From Nocardia flavorosea NBRC 108225 (GTDB taxonomy: Bacteria; Actinomycetota; Actinomycetes; Mycobacteriales; Mycobacteriaceae), in contig NZ_BDCG01000010.1 in NCBI RefSeq assembly GCF_001613385.1, positions 124,001 through 188,000 on the forward strand: 64,000 nucleotides of DNA, in the 5' to 3' direction. Position numbers and translations under genes: made by a program. The notes below the pieces were generated by a model. That model saw only the letters and a program-made list of their open reading frames with translations. It did not search any database and was not told the DNA's origin. Below, in pieces: positions 32,070-42,799 of the stretch (position 1 is the first letter of the stretch; every line of letters starts with the position of its first letter).

Positions 32070-32522
32070 CTACGCCATCAGCTGTGCCGCCACGGTTGCG
32101 CCGAGTTCCCAGCATGTTTCGAGGTCGCTCTTGCCCGGCTTGCCCGACACCACCACATAGTCGGCGGCCTTCGCCCACCCCAAACCGGTCGTGATGGAGG
32201 TGACACCGCGCTCGGCTCCCTCGGTCCCCTCGTTACCGTGCAGATAGAGGCCGAACGGCCGACCCCGCGTCGAATCGAGGCAGGGGTAATAGATGACATC
32301 GAAGGCGTGCTTGAGGGCGCCGCTCATGTACCCGAGGTTGGCCGGGGTGCCGAGCAGGTATCCGTCCGCCGCCAGCACATCCGCGGGTGATACGGCCAGC
32401 GCTGCCCGGCGCACCACCTCTACACCCTCGATTTCCGGATCGGTCGCCCCCGAGACCACGGCCTCGAACATCGCCTGCATGAACGGCGACGGTGTGTGAT
32501 GGATGATCAGCAACGTCGGCAC
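32070..32522 (-). CDS. Flavodoxin-like NAD(P)H-dependent FMN protein
   Basis: The protein has 150 residues. The flavodoxin fold is indicated by LLIIHHTPSPFMQAMFEAVV at the phosphate-binding first strand and helix, ADGYLLGTPANLGYMSGALKHAFD at the FMN loop, and RPFGLYLHGNEG. Such small proteins carry FMN and serve as reductases or electron carriers; the partner is unknown. The GTG start at 32522 leaves a 10-base gap after the upstream stop, so it probably belongs to the dapB transcript. Confidence 0.8.
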   Translation of the reverse strand: MPTLLIIHHTPSPFMQAMFEAVVSGATDPEIEGVEVVRRAALAVSPADVLAADGYLLGTPANLGYMSGALKHAFDVIYYPCLDSTRGRPFGLYLHGNEGTEGAERGVTSITTGLGWAKAADYVVVSGKPGKSDLETCWELGATVAAQLMA

Positions 32523-32532
32523 ACCGGCGAGC

Positions 32533-33818
<1,286 letters not shown>

Positions 33819-34019
33819 CTATGGCGCGCCCGCAGTCGCGATACCGGCCCCCTCGGCATTCTGCTGTGCGACGCGAGGCGGCGAAGCCGCGCGCCGGATT
33901 CCCGGTCCGCCGGCCCGCGTGCGGGCCCACCTCGGCGATAGGCACCGCAGGTGTGGTCGCCGTGGTCCGCGACTGCCGGCCGAGCCCGGTTCTGGACGGA
34001 CGGTGCCGAACCCACGCCG

Positions 34020-34187
34020 TCACCTTGCCTGCACCACCGCGAAATCACTGTTTCCCGGTGCGGCCGTGACCGTATCCGCCTCGCTCACCAGCCATTGCCC
34101 GCAGACACAACGCCAATAGCGCACCGCGCCGTGTTCGGACAGCAGGGTGGGCGCGGGCCAGTCGCAGGCGGAGCAGGTGATCGTCAT
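34020..34187 (-). CDS. Putative small zinc-ribbon protein
   Basis: This is a 55-residue reading frame with ITCSACDWPAPTLL and WRCVCGQWLVSE, two CxxC/CxC knuckles spaced like a zinc ribbon. It is divergent from the CGNR regulator gene, with 25 bases between their starts. The ribosome-binding site is weak (AGGCTGACGG). The cysteine arrangement argues for a real gene, but the size makes the call uncertain. The stretch between it and dapB (33783-34019) shows no gene. Confidence 0.5.
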   Translation of the reverse strand: MTITCSACDWPAPTLLSEHGAVRYWRCVCGQWLVSEADTVTAAPGNSDFAVVQAR

Positions 34188-34212
34188 ACCGTCAGCCTGA
34201 TGTAATGGTTCT

Positions 34213-34731
34213 ATGCATTTCAACCCTTACGGTGGCGCGGCAGCCCAACTCGCCGCGCGTCTGGTCAACGCGGCTCCCGGCGAGGATCTCGCGCTGCTGC
34301 TGGCCGAGGCCGGGTACAAGCCGATCGGCACGGTGAGCCCGCGGCAGGCCGCCACTCTCCGGCGCTGGACCCGCCGGCTCGACGAGGTCTTTCGCGCGCC
34401 CGGTGTCGAAGTGCTCAACGCACTGCTGGCAGAGACGACGAGCCGGCCCTATATCTCGACCCACGACGGTCGCGCGCCACATCTGCACTACGCCGCGGAG
34501 ACGGCCCCGATCGACGAAAGGGTGAAGGCATACACCGCCGCCGGGCTGGCCGAACTGTTCTGCGCGGCACCGGACCGGATGGGCCGGTGCGCGCGTCCGG
34601 AATGCGCCCTGGTGTTCGTCGACACCTCACGAAACGGGCGTCGGCGCTTCTGCTCCGATCGGTGCGCCAACCGGGTGAACGTCGCCCGGCACCGGGCGCG
34701 CGCCGCGCAGCGTCAGAAGACGATCACTTGA
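34213..34731 (+). CDS. CGNR zinc-finger regulator with ABATE domain
   Basis: The protein has 172 residues. An N-terminal ABATE-type ligand-sensing domain (NPYGGAAAQLAARLVNAA) is followed by a C-terminal CGNR zinc finger, CARPECALVFVDTSRNGRRRFCS, ending in CANRVNVARHRAR, where the usual Gly of CGNR is Ala. These proteins are thought to be transcription factors acting on nearby genes. Its last 19 bases overlap the tail of the convergent alcohol dehydrogenase gene. Confidence 0.88.
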   Translation: MHFNPYGGAAAQLAARLVNAAPGEDLALLLAEAGYKPIGTVSPRQAATLRRWTRRLDEVFRAPGVEVLNALLAETTSRPYISTHDGRAPHLHYAAETAPIDERVKAYTAAGLAELFCAAPDRMGRCARPECALVFVDTSRNGRRRFCSDRCANRVNVARHRARAAQRQKTIT

Positions 34732-35813
34732 CGTAGAGCATGTCCCGCAGCCAATTCGTCCATCGCCCGGTTGATCTCGTGCAGCTCGATCCGGGCGGAG
34801 ATCAGTTTTTCCACCGGCAACCGGCCCGCCCGCCACATGCGGACGTACTCGGGGATATCCCGGGACGGGACCGCCGACCCCAGATAGCTGCCGACGATCG
34901 AACGCCCCTGCGCGACCAACCCCAGCGGCGAAATACTGGCTCGGGCTTCGGGGGACGGAAGACCCACCGTCACCGTGGTACCGCCCGGCGCCGTCGCCGC
35001 GACCGCACTCTCGAAGGCCCGGGCCGACCCGACCGCCTCGACCACCACTTCGGCCCGGATCTCCCGGTCGGCGACCTCGGCCGGTGTATAGGCGCCGGTG
35101 GCACCCAGATCGCGGGCCAGTGCCAGTTTCTCCGGAACGGTATCGACCGCGATCACCTCGCGGACACCGAGCGACACCGCCACCAGTACGGCCGCCATCC
35201 CCACACCGCCGAGCCCGACCACCATCACGCGGTCGGAGGGGGCCGGTTTCGCCGAGTTCAGCAGTGCCCCACCGCCGGTGAGAACGGCGCAGCCCAGAAC
35301 CGCCGCTACGTCCGGCGGCACATCGTCGTCGACCGGGACCACCGATCGGCGGTCCACCACCGCATAGGTGGCGAATCCGGAGACGCCGAGGTGGTGGTGG
35401 ACGTCGGTGCCGTCACGGTGCAGCCGGCGACCACCGGACAGGAGTTCCCCGGCATTGTTGGCGGCGCTGCCGGGAACGCACGGGGTCCGGCCGTTCGAGG
35501 CGCAGCCGGCGCATTCGCCGCAACGAGGCAGGAACGTCATCACCACTCGCTGCCCGACCGGCAGGCCGGCGTCCGGACCGGCGGCTTCGATCTTTCCCGC
35601 GGCCTCGTGACCGAGCAGCATGGGCACCGGCCGCACCCTGTTGCCGTCGACGACGGAGAGGTCCGAATGGCAGATTCCGGCCGCTTCGATCCGCACCAGC
35701 AATTCGCCGGGGCCGGGGCCGGCGAGATCGAGTTCGCCGACGGAGATCGGTACCGACTCGGCGTACGGTCCGGGTGCGCCGATACGTTCCAGGACTGCCC
35801 CACGAATTCTCAT
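34713..35813 (-). CDS. Zinc-dependent alcohol dehydrogenase (MDR family)
   Basis: The protein has 366 residues. The catalytic zinc ligands are in AGICHSDL and LLGHEAAG, and the structural zinc Cys cluster is CGECAGCASNGRTPC. The Rossmann motif is VVGLGGVGMAAVLVA, with VIAVDTVPEKL for NAD(H). The sequence is closest in style to class III-like and mycothiol/formaldehyde-type dehydrogenases (GHEAAGKIEAAG), but the substrate is not clear. It overlaps the CGNR regulator gene tail to tail. Confidence 0.88.
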   Translation of the reverse strand: MRIRGAVLERIGAPGPYAESVPISVGELDLAGPGPGELLVRIEAAGICHSDLSVVDGNRVRPVPMLLGHEAAGKIEAAGPDAGLPVGQRVVMTFLPRCGECAGCASNGRTPCVPGSAANNAGELLSGGRRLHRDGTDVHHHLGVSGFATYAVVDRRSVVPVDDDVPPDVAAVLGCAVLTGGGALLNSAKPAPSDRVMVVGLGGVGMAAVLVAVSLGVREVIAVDTVPEKLALARDLGATGAYTPAEVADREIRAEVVVEAVGSARAFESAVAATAPGGTTVTVGLPSPEARASISPLGLVAQGRSIVGSYLGSAVPSRDIPEYVRMWRAGRLPVEKLISARIELHEINRAMDELAAGHALRQVIVF

Positions 35814-35948
35814 GGGACCACGGTAGGCCGTGGCAGGGGTTTGCTCATGATCCGAGCCGGACTATCCTTATTCGCCGTGACGGTGCTCCCGTTGGCCGCC
35901 TTGCACCGAGCCCGGGGTCGGGATCGTCACAATCCGAGGAGATTTCCT

Positions 35949-36344
35949 TTGACCGTACAGTTCAACCACACGATCGTCGGCTGCCGTGACCACCGCGTAT
36001 CGGCCGAATTCTGGGCCGATATCCTGGGGCTGGAGCTGAGCCCCGAATGGGGCCCGTTCATTCCCTTACCCGCGGCGAACGGGGTCACGTTCGATTTCGC
36101 GAACGTTCCGCCGCATATCACCGAGATCCAGGGCCAGCACTACGCATTCCTGATCTCGGAGACGGAATTCGACGCCGCATACGCCAAGATCCGGCGCTAC
36201 GGCCTAGAGCACTGGGCCGATCCACATCAGCACACGCCCGGCGAGATCAACCACAACTACGGCGGACGCGGGGTGTATTTTCTGGACCCCAGCGGCCACT
36301 ACCTGGAGCTGATCACAGTCCCGTACGGGGGTTGGCCGACGTAA
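35949..36344 (+). CDS. VOC (glyoxalase/bleomycin-resistance) family protein
   Basis: This 131-residue vicinal-oxygen-chelate protein begins VQFNHTIVGCRDHRVSAEFWADILGL and ends GRGVYFLDPSGHYLELITVPYG, the two beta-alpha-beta-beta-beta modules with likely metal ligands His (NHTIVG), His and Glu (GHYLEL). The start is TTG at 35949, chosen because GAGGAG lies seven bases upstream and the conserved first strand follows. Substrate is unknown. Confidence 0.85.
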   Translation: MTVQFNHTIVGCRDHRVSAEFWADILGLELSPEWGPFIPLPAANGVTFDFANVPPHITEIQGQHYAFLISETEFDAAYAKIRRYGLEHWADPHQHTPGEINHNYGGRGVYFLDPSGHYLELITVPYGGWPT

Positions 36345-36352
36345 CACGAGGC

Positions 36353-36379
36353 GTCCGGGTGGCTTATCGCCACCCGGAC
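36353..36379. terminator. Bidirectional hairpin between the VOC and MFS genes
   Basis: A perfect 11-bp stem GTCCGGGTGGC / GCCACCCGGAC with loop TTATC lies between the convergent stops at 36344 and 36388. Confidence 0.8.
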
Positions 36380-36387
36380 CGCCGCGT

Positions 36388-37602
36388 TCACTCCGCGACC
36401 GGCACGGGCCGCCCGCGCCGCATCCCGAGTATTGCCGCGCCGAGGCAGGCCAGCGCCACTGCCGCGACGAACCACGGGAACACCCTGTCCAGTCCCCAAG
36501 CGGTGGCGGCCCAGCCCGCCAGTACCGTCGGCAGCGCCATGGCCGTATAGGCCAGTAGGTAGTACGCGGACATGGTTTCGCCGCGCTTGTGCTCCGGCAC
36601 CACATCGGACAGGTGGCGTAGCGAACCGCCGAAGCCCAGACCGAACGTGGCGCCGAGGACCAACCCGATACCGACCACAGCCGTCCACTGGTGGGTACCG
36701 AGGGCCGGAATGGTCAGCAGGAGGGTGATCGCCATACCGATATCGCCGATGACAGCGGCCCGCCGGGCCGGTACCCGGGTCGCGAACAGTTGCACGAGCG
36801 CGGCCGCCAAGGCCGTCGAGGCGACCACTACGCCGCCGAAGACCAGGTTGTGGATGCCTGTGCGTTCCGCGGCCAATGACGGATACAGCGACAGCAGCAC
36901 ACCGAGCACCGACCATGCCGCCATCACCCCCAGTGCCGAGAACCAGAAATCCGCGCGGATCTCCGGTGGTACCGCCGGGCGCGCTATCCGGATCCGGCCC
37001 ACGACCCGGGCGGCGTGTGGTTCGCGCAGGGCGAGAACCCCCGCGGCCACGATCAGGCAGATAACGCTGATGACGACGTACGGCGTGCGCAATGGATTCG
37101 GCGCGTACTGTGCGAGCAGTGCCGAGCCCATGATGGCCACCGCCATACCGACGTTGAAGGCGACACCGCTGAGCTGGCCGGACCGGGCGCCGCGGTGCGG
37201 CCGCAGGTCGAGCAGTGCCGCGGCTCCGGCCACAACCGTGGCGCCGACCGCCAGCCCGTGCAGAACCCGGGCCAGCACGAGCATTGCCACAGTGTCGGCG
37301 AGGACGAAAACGACGAGTCCGGCGATCATGGCCCCGAAGGCGCCGAGCAGCACCGGTTTGCGGCCGACCACATCGGAGATACGCCCGGATACTAGGACAG
37401 CCAGCAGAGCGGCCACCGCGTATGCCGCGAACACGATGGTGGTCGCCAGTGGCGAGAGATGCCATTCCTGCTCGTAGATGCCGTACAAGGGGGCCGGTAC
37501 CCCGGATACGCCGAGCGCAACGCCCGTGGCACCCAATACCAGCGCGTAGGCCCAGGGTTGCACCGCTCGATCCGCTGCCGGTGCCGCGATTGTCGCCGCC
37601 AT
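36388..37602 (-). CDS. Major facilitator superfamily transporter
   Basis: The protein has 404 residues with 12 predicted membrane helices. The MFS loop 2-3 motif is visible as GRISDVVGRKPVLL, and the N-terminal half contains GVPAPLYGIYEQEWHLSPL. It resembles drug or metabolite exporters (12-helix type). It is divergent from an ArsR-type regulator gene, with a palindrome in the 91-base gap, so that regulator probably controls it. The exported compound is unknown. Confidence 0.88.
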   Translation of the reverse strand: MAATIAAPAADRAVQPWAYALVLGATGVALGVSGVPAPLYGIYEQEWHLSPLATTIVFAAYAVAALLAVLVSGRISDVVGRKPVLLGAFGAMIAGLVVFVLADTVAMLVLARVLHGLAVGATVVAGAAALLDLRPHRGARSGQLSGVAFNVGMAVAIMGSALLAQYAPNPLRTPYVVISVICLIVAAGVLALREPHAARVVGRIRIARPAVPPEIRADFWFSALGVMAAWSVLGVLLSLYPSLAAERTGIHNLVFGGVVVASTALAAALVQLFATRVPARRAAVIGDIGMAITLLLTIPALGTHQWTAVVGIGLVLGATFGLGFGGSLRHLSDVVPEHKRGETMSAYYLLAYTAMALPTVLAGWAATAWGLDRVFPWFVAAVALACLGAAILGMRRGRPVPVAE

Positions 37603-37619
37603 CGAATCCCCGATCAGGT

Positions 37620-37641
37620 AAGTTTGAAGATTATCGAACTT
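37620..37641. promoter_or_regulatory. Candidate operator between MFS and ArsR genes
   Basis: This is a 22-base imperfect palindrome with AAGTT/AACTT outer arms and matching inner GA/TC and AT/AT positions (16 of 22 symmetric). It starts 18 bases upstream of the MFS ATG and lies 53 bases before the ArsR start, so one dimer could cover both promoters. A second short palindrome CGTACGGTACG lies at 37654-37664. Confidence 0.55.
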
Positions 37642-37693
37642 GATCGACAGTAACGTACGGTACGACGATCATCAAACCGACCGAGGCGGACCA

Positions 37694-38014
37694 TTGACCG
37701 ACACCCTCTCCGCGACATACTCCGTGGCACCGCTCCCCACCGTGCTCGGTGCGCTACAGGATCCAGTACGCCTCGAAATGATCCGCCGACTGAGCAACGC
37801 AGGCACCGCTCTGCGCTGCGCATCCCTCTACGACGGCATCAACAAGTCGACCGCCACCCACCATTTCAAGATCCTGCGCGAGGCCGGCATCACCGAACGG
37901 CTCGTCGTCGACGGCAACACCTACCAGCAGTTGCGTACCGAAGCGCTCGACGCGGCATTGCCCGGCCTCCTGGCGGCCGTCGTCGACGCCGCCAACCACG
38001 CCCGGCCGGAATAG
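37694..38014 (+). CDS. ArsR-family winged-helix regulator
   Basis: The protein has 106 residues. The helix-turn-helix LRCASLYDGINKSTATHHFKILREAGITERLVVDGNTYQQLRT, preceded by ALQDPVRLEMIRRLS, is typical of ArsR-type repressors. No metal-binding Cys cluster is seen, so it more likely senses an organic molecule. The start is TTG at 37694 with GAGGCGGA upstream. It is divergent from the MFS gene and probably represses it. Confidence 0.82.
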   Translation: MTDTLSATYSVAPLPTVLGALQDPVRLEMIRRLSNAGTALRCASLYDGINKSTATHHFKILREAGITERLVVDGNTYQQLRTEALDAALPGLLAAVVDAANHARPE

Positions 38015-38247
38015 CTCCACTCGCCCCATCGGGCCGATCGCCGAGTACGACCGCTCTCGAACCCACGAGGATCCCGCCGAGCAGTCCACACAAAGGCACG
38101 AACTGCGCCGGCCGGAACAGGGCCGACCCCCACCGGCCGGCTCGGCGTGGATATCGACCGGTCCGAGGTCGTACGCGAGATCCGCACCCAGCCGGTTGTA
38201 TGCTCCCTGAGCGCGAACAGCGCCGCGGATCGCCTCCGGCCGATACC

Positions 38248-39624
38248 TCAGCCGACCAACCGGGTAACCGCCGTGGGCAGATCTCGTTTGCGGCGGTACG
38301 GTCCGGCGACCGCGGCAGCGAACGGCCGGGCCAGCAGCGAACGAGCGATATCTCCGACTTCCTCGGTGGTCACGGCATCGATCCGCGCCAGCGTTTCGGA
38401 GACGGTGCGGTGATTGCCGTAGCTGAGTTCACTACGCCCGATCCGGTTCATCCGGGACGCCGAATCCTCCAGCCCGAGCACCAGCCCACCACGTAACGAC
38501 CCTTTGGCCCGGGCACATTCGGCATCGGTGATCCCGTCGGCCGCCACCTCGTCGAGCACCCCGCGAGCCAGCGCCGCCACCTCGTTCAGGTTTTCCGGCT
38601 GGCAGCCGAGATACACCGAGAAGGCGCCGGTATCGGCGAAGGTGTCCACGCTCGAGTACACCGAGTACGCCAGCCCGCGCTCTTCCCGGATCCGCTGGAA
38701 GAGGCGGGAACTCAAGCCGCCGCCGATCACGGTGTTCAGTACCGAGAGCGGCCACCGCCGCGGTCCCTCGTGCCGGCCGTAGGCGCGCACCCCGAACACC
38801 AGATGCGCCTGTTCGCTGTCACGGAGACTCCAGCTCAGCCCCGGTGCGGAGCGGGTCCGGAAATGTCCCTCACGCCGCGGCGCGGGGGCCGCCGCCGGAT
38901 CCAGTCGCCCGGCGACCGCCCGGTGCACCAGTTCCACCGTGTGCTCATGGTCGATATTGCCGGCCACCGCCACCACCATCCGGTCCGGCGTGTACCGGCG
39001 CTGGTGGAAAGAGCGCAGCTGGCCCGCCCGCATACCCTCGATCGATTCGATGGATCCGATGACCGGCCGCCCGATCGGATGATCACCGAACAGGGCCGTG
39101 AGGAACGCGTCGCCGACGAGATCCTCGGGATCGTCGTCGCGCATGGCGATCTCCTCCAGGACCACCTGCCGTTCCACATCCACGTCCACGGCCCGGCACA
39201 GCCCGTTGAGCACCACATCGCTGACCAGATCCACCGCCAGCGGCAGATCCTCGTCCACGACATGGGCGTAGTAGCAGGTCTGCTCCTTGGCAGTGAAGGC
39301 ATTGAGTTCACCGCCGACCGCGTCCATGGCCTCGGCGATATCGAGCGCCGACCGGGTCGGAGTGGCCTTGAACAGCAGATGCTCCAGGAAATGCGCGGCA
39401 CCGGCGACGGTGGGTCCCTCATCGCGCGAACCGACGCCCACCCAGACTCCCACGGAGGCCGAGCGGACTCCGGGGACGTGCTCGGTCACCACCCGCAGAC
39501 CACCCGGCAGGACGGTACGCCGCACGCCGTTGTCGATTTCGACGGTTTCGCCGATCCGCCACGTCGATGACGAACCCCCCTGCCCACTCGGGCGCAGGGG
39601 GGCCTCTGTTTTCTGCTCCGTCAC
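38248..39624 (-). CDS. pepR: M16-family zinc peptidase PepR
   Basis: The protein has 458 residues. The inverted zinc motif HFLEH (residues 78-82) and the downstream Glu in ERQVVLEEIAMRDDDPEDLVGDA place it in the M16B processing-peptidase-like group. The C-terminal half is the usual inactive second domain (GGLSSRLFQRIREERGLAYSV). It corresponds to Rv2782c, also just downstream of gpsI. The GTG start is 10 bases after the gpsI stop, so the genes are co-transcribed. The substrate is not known. Confidence 0.92.
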   Translation of the reverse strand: MTEQKTEAPLRPSGQGGSSSTWRIGETVEIDNGVRRTVLPGGLRVVTEHVPGVRSASVGVWVGVGSRDEGPTVAGAAHFLEHLLFKATPTRSALDIAEAMDAVGGELNAFTAKEQTCYYAHVVDEDLPLAVDLVSDVVLNGLCRAVDVDVERQVVLEEIAMRDDDPEDLVGDAFLTALFGDHPIGRPVIGSIESIEGMRAGQLRSFHQRRYTPDRMVVAVAGNIDHEHTVELVHRAVAGRLDPAAAPAPRREGHFRTRSAPGLSWSLRDSEQAHLVFGVRAYGRHEGPRRWPLSVLNTVIGGGLSSRLFQRIREERGLAYSVYSSVDTFADTGAFSVYLGCQPENLNEVAALARGVLDEVAADGITDAECARAKGSLRGGLVLGLEDSASRMNRIGRSELSYGNHRTVSETLARIDAVTTEEVGDIARSLLARPFAAAVAGPYRRKRDLPTAVTRLVG

Positions 39625-39634
39625 ACGACCAGTA

Positions 39635-41944
39635 CTACTCGGTCGCCGCGGTATCCGCATCGGCGGGAGCCTCGGCAGGCGCCTGCTCGGCGTTCTCGTC
39701 GACGGGCACCAGCGAGATCTTGCCGCGGTTGTCGATATCGGCGATCTCCACACGCAGCTTGTCGCCGACGTTGACCACATCTTCGACCTTGGCCACGCGC
39801 TTACCGTTGCCGAGCTTGGAGATATGCACCAGGCCGTCGCGGCCCGGCAGCAGCGAGACGAACGCGCCGAAGGCGGTGGTCTTGACCACGGTGCCGAGGA
39901 ACCGTTCGCCGACCTTGGGCAGCTGCGGGTTCGCGATGGCGTTGATGGCATCGATCGCGGCCTGCGCGGACGGGCCGTCGGTGGCGCCGACGAACACGGT
40001 GCCGTCGTCCTCGATGGAGATATTGGCGCCGGTGTCGTCGGTGATCTGGTTGATCATCTTGCCCTTGGGCCCGATCACCTCGCCGATCTTGTCGACCGGG
40101 ATCTTGATCGCGGTGACGCGCGGCGCGTACGGGCTCATCTCGTCCGGGGTGGCGATGGCCTCGGCCATCACGTCCAGGATGGTGGTGCGGGCGTCGTGCG
40201 CCTGACCCAGTGCACCGGCCAGCACCTGCGAGGGGATGCCGTCGAGTTTGGTGTCCAACTGCAGAGCGGTGACGAAATCACGGGTTCCGGCGACTTTGAA
40301 GTCCATATCGCCGAACGCGTCCTCGGCGCCGAGGATATCGGTCAGCGCCACGTACCGGACCTCGGCGGCACCGGCCTCGTTGGTGACGGTGTCCGACACC
40401 AGGCCCATGGCGATACCCGCGACCGGCGCCCTCAGCGGCACACCGGCGTTGAGCAGCGACAGAGTCGAGGCACACACCGACCCCATCGAGGTGGAGCCGT
40501 TGGACCCCAGCGCCTCGGAGACCTGGCGGATGGCGTACGGGAACTCGTCCTGGCTCGGCAGTACCGGCATCAGGGCCCGCTCGGCCAGCGCGCCGTGGCC
40601 GATCTCGCGCCGCTTGGGCGAGCCCACACGACCGGTTTCACCGGTCGAGTACGGCGGGAAGTTGTAATGGTGCATATAACGCTTGGAGGTTTCCGGGCCG
40701 AGCGAATCGACCTGCTGCGCCATCTTGACCATATCGAGGGTGGTAACGCCCATGATCTGGGTTTCACCGCGCTCGAACAGCGCCGAGCCGTGCGCCCGCG
40801 GCACCACGGCGACCTCCGCGGACAGTTCCCGGATATCGGCCAGACCGCGGCCGTCGATGCGGAAACCGTCGGTGAGGATGCGCTGGCGGACCAGTTTCTT
40901 GGTCACCGAACGGAAGGCGGCGCCGAGTTCCTTCTCGCGGCCTTCGAACGACTCACCCAGCCGCGAGAGCACCTCGAGTTTGATCTCGTCGATCTTCTCC
41001 TCGCGCTCCTGCTTGCCGGCGATCCCCAGCGCGTCCGACAGCGGCGCCTTGGCGGCGTCCTCGACGGCGGCGTAGGCGTCATCGGCGTACGGCGGGAACA
41101 GCGGGAAATCCTCGGTGGGCTTGGCCGCGAGCTCGGCCATGTCCTGCTGGGCCCGGCAGAGGCGGGCGATGAACGGTTTGGCGGCCTCCAGGCCCTCGGC
41201 GACCACGGTTTCGGTCGGCGCCTGCGCCCCGCCCTCGACCAATTCGATCACGTTCTCGGTGGCTTCCGCCTCGACCATCATGATCGCGACATCACCGGTA
41301 TCGGTGACCCGCCCGGCCACGACCATATCGAATACGGCCTTCTCCAGCTGTTCGTTGGTCGGGAAGGCGACCCACTGGCCACCGGCCGGGGTGCCGGCCG
41401 CGGCATCGTTGATCAGCGCGACCCGCACGCCGCCGACCGGGCCGGAGAACGGCAGGCCCGCGATCTGGGTGGACGCCGAGGCCGCGTTGATGGCGACCAC
41501 GTCGTAGAGATCCTTCGGATCCAGGCTCAGCACCGTCACCACGACCTGGATCTCGTTGCGCAGGCCGTCCACGAAGGAGGGGCGCAGCGGCCGGTCGATG
41601 AGGCGGCAGGTCAGGATCGCGTCGGTGGAGGGGCGGCCCTCACGGCGGAAGAAGGATCCGGGGATCCGGCCCGCCGCGTACATCCGCTCTTCGACATCGA
41701 CGGTCAGCGGGAAGAAGTCGAATTGGTCCTTCGGGTGCTTACCCGCGGTGGTCGCCGACAGCAGCATGGTCTCGTCGTCCAGGTAGGCGACGACCGAACC
41801 GGCGGCCTGCTTGGCCAGGCGGCCCGTTTCGAAACGTACGGTGCGGGTGCCGAAGATGCCGTTGTCGATCAGCGCAACGGATTCGAAAACACCCGGTTCG
41901 ACCTCGACGGCCGAGTTCTTCGAGCGTTCGGTGGTTTCTGGCAT
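39635..41944 (-). CDS. gpsI: Polynucleotide phosphorylase (GpsI/PNPase)
   Basis: This is a phosphorolytic 3'-5' exoribonuclease and polymerase, core of RNA decay and, in actinobacteria, also reported to make ppGpp-like nucleotides (hence the name GpsI). The 769-residue protein has two RNase PH domains ([29 protein letters not shown]-like region [10 protein letters not shown]), a KH domain ([15 protein letters not shown]) and an S1 domain ([26 protein letters not shown]). The leader contains a two-tier hairpin. The order rpsO-pnp is conserved in most bacteria. Confidence 0.97.
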   Translation of the reverse strand: MPETTERSKNSAVEVEPGVFESVALIDNGIFGTRTVRFETGRLAKQAAGSVVAYLDDETMLLSATTAGKHPKDQFDFFPLTVDVEERMYAAGRIPGSFFRREGRPSTDAILTCRLIDRPLRPSFVDGLRNEIQVVVTVLSLDPKDLYDVVAINAASASTQIAGLPFSGPVGGVRVALINDAAAGTPAGGQWVAFPTNEQLEKAVFDMVVAGRVTDTGDVAIMMVEAEATENVIELVEGGAQAPTETVVAEGLEAAKPFIARLCRAQQDMAELAAKPTEDFPLFPPYADDAYAAVEDAAKAPLSDALGIAGKQEREEKIDEIKLEVLSRLGESFEGREKELGAAFRSVTKKLVRQRILTDGFRIDGRGLADIRELSAEVAVVPRAHGSALFERGETQIMGVTTLDMVKMAQQVDSLGPETSKRYMHHYNFPPYSTGETGRVGSPKRREIGHGALAERALMPVLPSQDEFPYAIRQVSEALGSNGSTSMGSVCASTLSLLNAGVPLRAPVAGIAMGLVSDTVTNEAGAAEVRYVALTDILGAEDAFGDMDFKVAGTRDFVTALQLDTKLDGIPSQVLAGALGQAHDARTTILDVMAEAIATPDEMSPYAPRVTAIKIPVDKIGEVIGPKGKMINQITDDTGANISIEDDGTVFVGATDGPSAQAAIDAINAIANPQLPKVGERFLGTVVKTTAFGAFVSLLPGRDGLVHISKLGNGKRVAKVEDVVNVGDKLRVEIADIDNRGKISLVPVDENAEQAPAEAPADADTAATE

Positions 41945-41969
41945 ATCTCTGTTCTCAACCTCTCGTCTC

Positions 41970-42002
41970 GCCGGATACAGCGCCGGTATGGCGCGATCCG
42001 GC
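41970..42002 (-). promoter_or_regulatory. Leader hairpin of gpsI
   Basis: A 7-bp outer stem (GCCGGAT / ATCCGGC) encloses a 5-bp inner stem (GCGCC / GGCGC, loop of five) with a small internal bulge. It sits 26-58 bases upstream of the gpsI start. In other bacteria a comparable leader hairpin is the site of RNase III/PNPase autoregulation; that role here is inferred. The rest of 42003-42262 shows no gene. Confidence 0.55.
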
Positions 42003-42261
42003 TGTGTCAGCCGTACCAGGTTCGGACGCGGCGCGACGGCGTAACCGCGGTGACCGTCGAGGTCAGCGGCCGCCGTATAGCGAGCTGCGGCGCGTACACC
42101 CGGCCGGATCCCCTTGGATACGGCGACGCGGAGGCGGTCAACGATCGAAGCTCTCCGGCGTATCGACCCCGGGCCGAAAAGCCACTACCGAAGACCGACG
42201 CCACGAGCGCGGGTGTGACGGCTGGTTCTGTCGTCCTCGTACACGGGAGATCCCCCGCACA

Positions 42262-42302
42262 CGAAAATGCCGACGAGGCGATTGTATGCGCCCCGTCGGC
42301 AT
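42262..42302 (-). terminator. Intrinsic terminator downstream of rpsO
   Basis: On the minus strand a 13-bp stem with one mismatch (arms ATGCCGACG+GGCG and CGCC+CGTCGGCAT, fw 42267-42302) encloses an 8-base loop and is followed by TTTTC. A second hairpin (arms 42308-42315 and 42325-42332) lies just before it, 13 bases after the rpsO stop. Confidence 0.8.
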
Positions 42303-42344
42303 ACGTAACGCCCGGCTCGTGGAACCGGGCGTGTTCACGCAATA

Positions 42345-42614
42345 TCAGCGCCGCAGGCCCAGGCGTTCGATCAGGCTGCGGTACCGGTTGATGTCCTTGG
42401 CGGCCAGGTACTTCGACAGCCGCTTACGGCGGCCGATCAGTGCCATCAGGCCGTGCCGGGTGTGGTGATCGTGCTTGTGCACCTTGAGGTGCTCGGTGAT
42501 CTCGGAGATCCGCTTGGACAGCAGCGCGATCTGCGCCTCCGGGGAACCGGTGTCCGTCTCGTGCAGACCGTACTCGGCGAGAATCGCCTTCTTCTTCTCG
42601 GTGGTCAACGCCAT
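42345..42614 (-). CDS. rpsO: 30S ribosomal protein S15
   Basis: S15 binds the central domain of 16S rRNA early in 30S assembly. The 89-residue sequence [20 protein letters not shown] ... [25 protein letters not shown] is the canonical family sequence, with the HDHHTR rRNA-contact motif. AGGAGTGGATGCCCC precedes the ATG. A terminator hairpin separates it from gpsI, so the two have at least partly separate transcription. Confidence 0.98.
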   Translation of the reverse strand: MALTTEKKKAILAEYGLHETDTGSPEAQIALLSKRISEITEHLKVHKHDHHTRHGLMALIGRRKRLSKYLAAKDINRYRSLIERLGLRR

Positions 42615-42799
42615 GGGGCATCCACTCCTGTTTCTCAGTTCCGCGCGTAAGGTGCCCGGACGGGCCGGGAATCATCCACCTCTGCAGGTGAACGGCTCAC
42701 CGGTCGTCGTATCCGGGATGGGCGCCGCCGCGGACCGCAGCAGACCCGGCGAGTCACCTTACCGGAGCCGTCCCGGCCCCGGCCCGGCGGGTAGGCCGG

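Noticed and set aside
34740..36344. 534-residue plus-strand frame ending in the VOC protein
   Set aside because: Its first 400 residues are antisense to the alcohol dehydrogenase; only the last 131 residues (from TTG at 35949) form a real protein.
38248..39951. N-terminal extension of PepR to 567 residues
   Set aside because: The extra 109 residues overlap gpsI out of frame and are Ser/Arg/Pro-rich; the GTG at 39624 gives the family start.
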